A stretch of DNA of 64,000 nt, from assembly GCA_002682825.1 (NCBI GenBank), contig NOKP01000002.1, forward strand, positions 4,188,090 through 4,252,089, given 5' to 3'. Numbering within the stretch: position 1 is the stretch's first letter; the number at the start of each line of letters is the position of its first letter. Positions 58,371 through 64,000 of this stretch are shown piece by piece. The DNA comes from Neonectria sp. B-13 (lineage: Eukaryota; Ascomycota; Sordariomycetes; Hypocreales; Nectriaceae). Under the pieces are notes generated by a model. That model was not told the DNA's origin. It made no database searches and worked only from the letters and a program-made list of their open reading frames with translations. The translations under genes and the position numbers were made by a program.

Positions 58371-60149
58371 ATGCCCTGCTTTCGGGGCATCGACGTCTCC
58401 ATTGCCACACATCCTGGTACTAAGAAGCTCCCCGAGTTTCCTCATTCTGACGCCTCCTCGGTCCATATTATCCCGCCAGCCAGTTACACATCGGACTCGT
58501 GGGAGTCCGAGTCGGTGCGCTCAGATATTGATTCGTTACGAATCCAAAAGGCCAACCCTCGAGTTTCTGTCTACATCCCATCCGCACCAGGTACGTTATC
58601 TTCGTTCCCCCCGTCCAGGTTTCTTTGGTTCTCAAACTCGGATTCTGCAGGTTCTCAGTTCGGAATTCACTACTCAGTGACTCGTATACCGGAGCCCCCG
58701 TGCCACCTCTACTTCAAGATATTTCTAAATGGAAGGAACATCACAAGCTGGGGGATCAACCCTGCCGTCCAGGCCTCAGGCTTAGTCACACGAGCTTTGT
58801 TCGAGCCGGATGACCGCTGGCACTACAAAGAAGACGGCGTGGTCCACCGGAGGGAGGGTATTGAAACCCGCTGTCTCTATTTTTTGCCTCCGTCCAGTAG
58901 CACTTCTGTGGCTGACGATGGGGGCCTCATAGAAGTCCAGGTCTTTCGATCCAAAGGTCGCAAGCGAAGGGCCCCCGTGTTAGGTCAACATCGAAGGCAA
59001 GAGTCTTATGGCATAGCGTAAGCTTTCTGCTTTTCTGCCCATTATATTGCGGAATTTGCTAACGCTGCTGGTAGTTCACCATCTGGGGGGCTCCTGGAAA
59101 GTCCAGAGGATGCCTACTATTACGATTGGCTCTTGATCGACCCGAGAGAATATCCCTTCGTATCGTTCCGCTTCCACTACCGCTCCTGGACCAACCTTCG
59201 CCAGCTAAGTTTGGTCCCCGCACTCGCAACTTTCCCTCGGTACGACACTGATGACGACTATATCAAGGCACGCGGTGGCCCCTTTGCCTCTTCTCGCAAA
59301 GATCTCATCGAAACTACGCCTGTCCTAGATCTAAGGAGGGAGGACGGAGAAGATTTAATAGAGAGGCTCTTGGGTTTGCTGCAGTTACCAGTTCCAGGAT
59401 GCCCCCCATCGTCGGATCAGAAAACGGCACGCGGATCTCTGGCACATCCACGTACTCCTCGCCCTCTTCCCGAGGTCCCCGGCGCCGTGCCAGGCCCAAG
59501 GAAATCGTACGATTCATACACACCTTCTATCGCGCCATCTCTCCTTCCTTACATCGAGGAAGAGGAGGCGGAAGCAGAGGAGGCGGAGTTGGGTATGGCG
59601 ACTCAGATACCAATCCCATCTACATCGCTTCTAGCGGTGGAATCTCAAGCCTTCAGACCACGGAAACAGCAAGTTGAATATCATGGCCCTGCGTTGCCAC
59701 CTTCTCAATCATGCTCCTGGCCATTGAGTTACGACACACGAGGTTCGAAACAGGCGGCTGACGTGCCACGGTCTGGACATTCGTCATTAGTGATTGGCGC
59801 ACTAGAAAGACGCGAGTGTCGGATACACAGTACGCATACGTCGGAACCCAAATCAACGCTCGTGGGAACGATTATCACCACAGAGAGAAATCTGAGATTG
59901 AGCGAGGGGGAATGGATGAAGGGGAGCCCTCCCAGGCTCGACTTAAGGGAACCAGTCCCGTCACCTACCCACAAGATTGAGAATTCCTCGGTTCATAACG
60001 CTAGGGGAGCGATTCTTACGACCTCCAATGGAATCTCGGCGACCAGCAGCACACAAGGCGACGCTGTAGGCCAAGCCTTTACTCACTGTCGCGGTCGGTT
60101 AGGTGGCTCTGGTGAGGACCAAGGACGTGGTCTGGCGGACTGGATTTAG
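58371..60149 (+). CDS. Uncharacterised fungal protein with disordered C-terminal half
   Basis: Three exons (58371-58590, 58651-59017, 59075-60149) give 553 aa; I cannot name it. The folded N-terminal half has MPCFRGIDVSIATHPGTKKL, then PCHLYFKIFLNGRNITSWG, ALFEPDDRWHYKEDGVVHRR and PREYPFVSFRFHYRSWTNL. This gives a beta-rich pattern of alternating hydrophobic residues. The C-terminal half is Pro/Ser/Glu-rich (YIEEEEAEAEEAELG) and predicted disordered. The second splice (GC plus T) is firm. The first intron is 60 bp, stop-free and in frame, so both spliced and retained forms can be translated. In the C-terminal half a second frame (59399-59677) is also open; the one given is preferred because it continues from the folded part without a break. 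Confidence 0.66.
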
Positions 60150-60932
60150 GTGCAGGCTGAGGCCGATTTTGTCTCACTGATTTGAGAGAGGATTATGGTG
60201 GCGGTAGGTAGTTGGCTCGATATCCGTCCTTGTGGTTGAGATAGTTGAATGTAAGGGGGTTCAACTTCGACGTCAACTTTGTTCGCCAAGAGGACACAGA
60301 GGCCTTTTGTTCCTATCCACATACAGTAATTCCTCAACAACATCATGTTATTATTTAGTAAGAACGTTGAGACAATAGCCAAGCCGAGGTTTGATACTGC
60401 AATCGATTATGTACTGTAGGCCCTGCTTGAGATACTCCCAAATGGCTGCTTGCATTTTCTCAGTTAGCAGCGGGTTAATAGCAAGTCTCGGTGGATAGTG
60501 GTGGGCAAGGTAAGTAAGTACTACTATGTAAGGTAGTATAAATACCTCCCTTAGGTAGGAACTTAAGCTGCGCAATTACCGTGACGTTGTGTTTGTGCAA
60601 CTGCTAGCAAGCTTTTTGCAGCTTACGGTTGGCAGTTGGCAGTTGGCAGTTGGCAGTTGACAGTTGGCAGTTGGTAGGTAGGTAGTTAGCTGTATGCAAT
60701 TCGTAGTTGGCAGCTGGCGATCAATAGTTGGCAACAGGCAACTGGCAGCTATAGTTGGCAATCACGGGTACCACCTGCCTGCTCTTGGAGAACGGCACAT
60801 ATCTCACACCAACTCCACTTTAGCAAAATTACAGCCTCAAGAATCCCTCCAAGCATCATCACTGAACATTGCATCTGAAAGTCGCCCTCAGACAAGCCAC
60901 CCTCCGTGTTCTCCAGGTTGAACCACAGTATC
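60150..60932. other. Intergenic with a TTGGCAG array
   Basis: No gene is seen in about 780 bp. A short heptamer array and related TTGGCA-like copies lie at about 60629-60751, and a TAGGTAGGTAG tract follows it. Confidence 0.5.
60629..60670. repeat. 7-bp tandem repeat TTGGCAG, 6 copies
   Basis: Four perfect TTGGCAG units, one TTGACAG variant and one further perfect unit. Degenerate TTGGCA copies continue to about 60751, some 180 bp upstream of the next gene. Confidence 0.92.
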
Positions 60933-62224
60933 ATGGCTGACTCTGGGTGGCTACGGTTCCTGGGTGGCACTCGATCTCGCACGTCGAAAACTCTCTCTTC
61001 GCCTCGCTCGGAGCCTGCTCTTCGCCTGCTCCATCACGGCAACCAGGGTCACGAGGAATCGCATACCCATCATCAGTGCAAGGCTATCTCTCGTCTGTCA
61101 AGCTGGCACGGCCTGATGAAACCTACCTCTACAAACACGGACATAAACGACGAGCCTGACAAAGACTTTATCAGAGGAGGTGCAGAGCTGACATGGCATA
61201 ATCCGACATTTGACCAGATGACAGAGACCTTACGAGTCATCATGATGACCAAGCCAGTCCTCGGGCAGTTGCCCGTCGAATATCACTCGCACATTCTGCA
61301 TGTCATTGAAGGCTATAGCCTCGTAAAAGGGAAGCTAATGGCGATCGAGAAGGAGCGAGCGGAATTAGAGCGTCAACGTCACTCAGAGTACGAGAACTTC
61401 AGAGCGAAGCAAGAGGACTGGGTTATTCGAGAAGCTCGGTACAAAGCTGAGATCAAGCGACTCGAGGTGGTCATCCACCAGACATCGGATATTGGCCTTG
61501 AGGCCGTGGCGCTGGCCAGATCGGGCAGCCTTCTCAGAGATGAGCGTCACAATCCGGTCAGGGATTTAACCAGATTTGAAGGTAAGAATAAGAATGGCTT
61601 CTGTCGTTGGTGAGCTTCGCCCTGGTCAGCTCGATTGGCAACACTTACGAAACTATCTTCCAGGTGCTTGATTTTGGGTTAACAGCAATGGTAGTGTCAG
61701 GCGGCATGGTCGGCGGTGATCGTGGAAGCAAAGCATCACATGGCCAAATGCTCGGATACCACCGCTCTATCCGTAAGAGTCTATCCCTATCCATCCCCGT
61801 GTATGAGCTAATCACAGGGCGAACAGTTTCGCGGCCGCGGATTGTAGATGCCCACAGCGACGTCAGACTAAGCATGCAGCTGAGAGAGACTATGCAGGCG
61901 CGTTCCCATGAGCAGCGTCATGTCCGTCAAAGAGAAGAGTCAGCCGCGATACTAGGCAAGGCATTGGACACATCCAGGTCAGTATCAAAATCTTTCGGCG
62001 CTGGAGATGTGGCACGGCATGAAGGCAGGGGAGACGGACAAGCGTCAGATAACTTGGATGCACCTCTGAAAGACGGAGGCGGCTCTAGTATGCAGTCATA
62101 CCCGTCAGGGCGAAAGGATGGGCAAGGCAGCAAGGCGCCTCATCCTCAGCATCGCCGAGGGTTCTCGTTTGTGCCGGGGGACGACATAGAACTCAGCAGC
62201 AGATGGCATCAAAAGAGGGGGTGA
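60933..62224 (+). CDS. Uncharacterised coiled-coil protein
   Basis: Three exons (60933-61581, 61686-61772, 61827-62224) give 377 aa; function unknown. After a disordered start (MADSGWLRFLGGTRSRTSKT) there is a helical block, FDQMTETLRVIMMTKPVLGQLP, and a clear coiled coil, MAIEKERAELERQRHSEYE through WVIREARYKAEIKRLEVVIH (about 135-190). The C-terminal half is charged and disordered (e.g. MQLRETMQARSHEQRHVRQR). The first intron (104 bp) uses the acceptor ending at 61685, because the nearer AG at 61663 gives an immediate stop. The second intron (54 bp) is stop-free and in frame; retention would add 18 residues. Both are supported by GTAAGA donors, the second also by a CTAAT branch site. Confidence 0.68.
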
Positions 62225-64000
62225 ACTGCAAGCATCCGGACAAAAGCAATGGCGACGGTGCGAGACGCGTTCGCCAAGAATGACGGCCCCGGGCCCTGGA
62301 GGACGACGCGAGCACTCGCAGCCACGTTGATGGCGAAGAGACCGGTGACCGATGGGTTCGGTCTTCGCAGCCGTCACTCGTGCGGCGGAATGGAGCGCCT
62401 TCGGCGGGGACAAGGTCGGGCGAGACTCGTCGGGGGGTGAAGCGGACAAAGAGCAAGGTCGAACTAAGCTTACAGGGGCTGAAGTTTGATGGGTTTTAGG
62501 CCGAAAAGGACTTATCCATCTACGGATATCTAGTGCAGCATCGGGCGACTTGTTCAGGGCGAAGTTAATCAGACGGGGAGCAGAGCCGAAGAAGACCGAG
62601 GAGATCGGGGTCAACTTAGCCTACAGCGGTGGATGAGGCGCAGTCAAATCAAGAAAGGCGTGCGAGTGTTGAGTTTAAGGGTGTGCGAAGTATGTGTATG
62701 ATGTGACACGGGATCTAGCCTTTGACACGGGAATTTGGCAGCGGAGGCTTGCCTAGAAAAGCACAACAGGACGACGGTGCCGAACTCTAGAATGAGACAA
62801 AACGTCGCGATTAGAGTTGGGTTTGGGGCGCCACATGCACGCCACAGGGATTCCGCAGGGACGCCACAGGGCGCCACAGGGGTGGCGCGAGGTCAACTTG
62901 GGGATTGGAATGCAGGCTGAGATGCGCCGGATGGTATGGCTGATGTCGGGGCCGGAGCGAGAGGAATGTGACGGAGACTATTCGTACATGTCAGGATGAG
63001 GTCAGATGACGGCGGACGTTACGACACATCTACCCTGGCAACTACGTGGCCCCCTCCCTACCCTAGAGACGATATGGGTAGTGTACCTAAGACTCGGGAC
63101 ATGACACGATAGGACTGACTGATTCATGAAGAGACTAGTCGACATGAAGTCTACTTCGTTGTGCATGTTAACAATGTGACTCTTTGGATCCATTAGGGGA
63201 TTCTTAAGGTTTGCGGCCGATTTAGTCCATTGCGATTGAGTTGATTTATTAGAGTTACTTAGATAGCTGACGGATCACGGAGGGGCCGACCGGTTGATTA
63301 CTGCTTAGATGGAAATTGTAGAAGAGCATCGGATGTAAGGAACGGTTTCAGCGAAAGCCGCCCAACCCCCTTGTTTCCGTATCAAAGCCAAGAAGAAGCC
63401 GACGCCGCAGCCGCAGCCTCGAGGATGGAAGTTGCCGAGAGTTGGGTGGCACTGATATTGGTATTGAATTGGGCCTCCGAGGGGGGGATGGGGTGAGTCC
63501 AAGGGCCAGATGCGGGAAATGACTAGGGCATGGGTGTGGCGGACTGTGCAGCAAGAATGGGAGACCCGGGAACCCAGGAAAATGGGTGTCATATGGGGAC
63601 GGGGTGGTGGAGTGTTGTGAAGCGAGATGTGAGATGGGAGATGGGAGATGGGAGAAGCGAGAAGAGAGAAGTGAGAAGTGACGAGAACTGGTGACCGGTC
63701 GGTGACCGGCACAGCAGGTACCTAACAATGACAGTGGACAGCGGGCAATGGCGGCTGTAGCAGTGCTGTGAGTGGCAGGCAGGTGCGTCCTGCTTCCCCA
63801 CCCTCTTGGACGGCGATAAGCGAGGGCCGATGAACCCAGATCCTCGGGTCTGGGTTGGAGCACGAAGTTCGGTGCTTCGTAAAACTGCACGGAGTACTTC
63901 GTACATCAGACACCACACCTCCACCTCAGTCCAGTTAACGAACGTTAATTATGTCTTCTGATACGGGCAGGCACGTCGGAGGGGGGGGGGGGGGGGGGGC
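62225..64000. other. Right-hand gene-free stretch
   Basis: No gene is supported in about 1.8 kb. It contains short GATGGGA-type repeats at about 63631-63655 and ends in a homopolymer. The next gene must begin outside the window. Confidence 0.4.
63981..63999. repeat. Homopolymer run of 19 G
   Basis: Nineteen consecutive G at the very end of the window, preceded by CGTCGGA. Such runs are error-prone in assemblies, so its length is unreliable. Confidence 0.9.

Noticed and set aside
62105..62614. 169-residue minus-strand open frame overlapping the end of the coiled-coil gene
   Set aside because: It overlaps the last exon, has no recognisable motif and no splice or start context that supports it better than chance.

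Overview
This window is nuclear DNA of a filamentous ascomycete (Pezizomycotina), most likely a Sordariomycete. The reasons are the short GT..AG introns (about 45-110 bp) with CTAAC/CTGAC-like branch sites, the moderately GC-rich coding sequence, the spliced housekeeping genes, and proteins whose closest recognisable relatives are fungal (AP-1 gamma, the Syt1/Sec73 type ARF-GEF, the ECM14 pseudo-carboxypeptidase, GPC1, Cdh1). Order and species are not decidable by eye. No tRNA, rRNA, transposon, CRISPR array or viral sequence was found. All exon borders below were set by hand from splice motifs, reading phase and family conservation.

Layout, left to right: 3' end of a GH47 mannosidase (+); AP-1 gamma-adaptin (+); an OXNAD1-like FAD/NAD oxidoreductase (+); an NCBP3-like RNA-binding protein (-); a 2-kb gene-free stretch; an uncharacterised Cys/His-rich coiled-coil protein (-); a 3-kb minisatellite-rich gap; a basic hypothetical protein (+); SRP72 (+); a Sec7/PH ARF-GEF (-); the ECM14 pseudo-carboxypeptidase (+); a microsomal GST (MAPEG) (-); a family X DNA polymerase (-); TFIIE alpha (-); cohesin SMC1 (-); glycerophosphocholine acyltransferase GPC1 (+); the APC/C activator Cdh1 (-) with a nearly 3-kb upstream gap; an uncharacterised acidic/coiled protein (-); the NatB catalytic subunit NAA20 (+); a short-chain dehydrogenase (-) with a probable GC-AG intron; a Tra2-like RRM protein (+); a 1.7-kb gap; Sec39 (-); complex I subunit NDUFS5 (+); and two uncharacterised fungal proteins (+), followed by 1.8 kb ending in a run of 19 G.

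Functionally this is a housekeeping neighbourhood. Several genes touch secretion and membrane traffic (GH47, AP-1 gamma, SRP72, Sec7 GEF, Sec39) and several touch chromosome and RNA biology (NCBP3-like, Pol X, TFIIE alpha, SMC1, Cdh1, Tra2-like), but they are independent transcription units and not a metabolic cluster. I found no convincing new multi-gene system. The most unusual protein-level signals are the five-fold repeated [G/A][K/R]ELF motif (plus a terminal DLFS) in the NCBP3-like protein, the symmetric C-x13-CxC-x13-CxC metal-site candidate in the 478-aa coiled-coil protein, and the Glu-to-Lys active-site change in ECM14. The most unusual DNA-level signals are the GC-AG intron, two stop-free introns of length 3n, the 18-nt last exon of SMC1, and a recurrent TACCTAGGTA-type motif in intergenic DNA.
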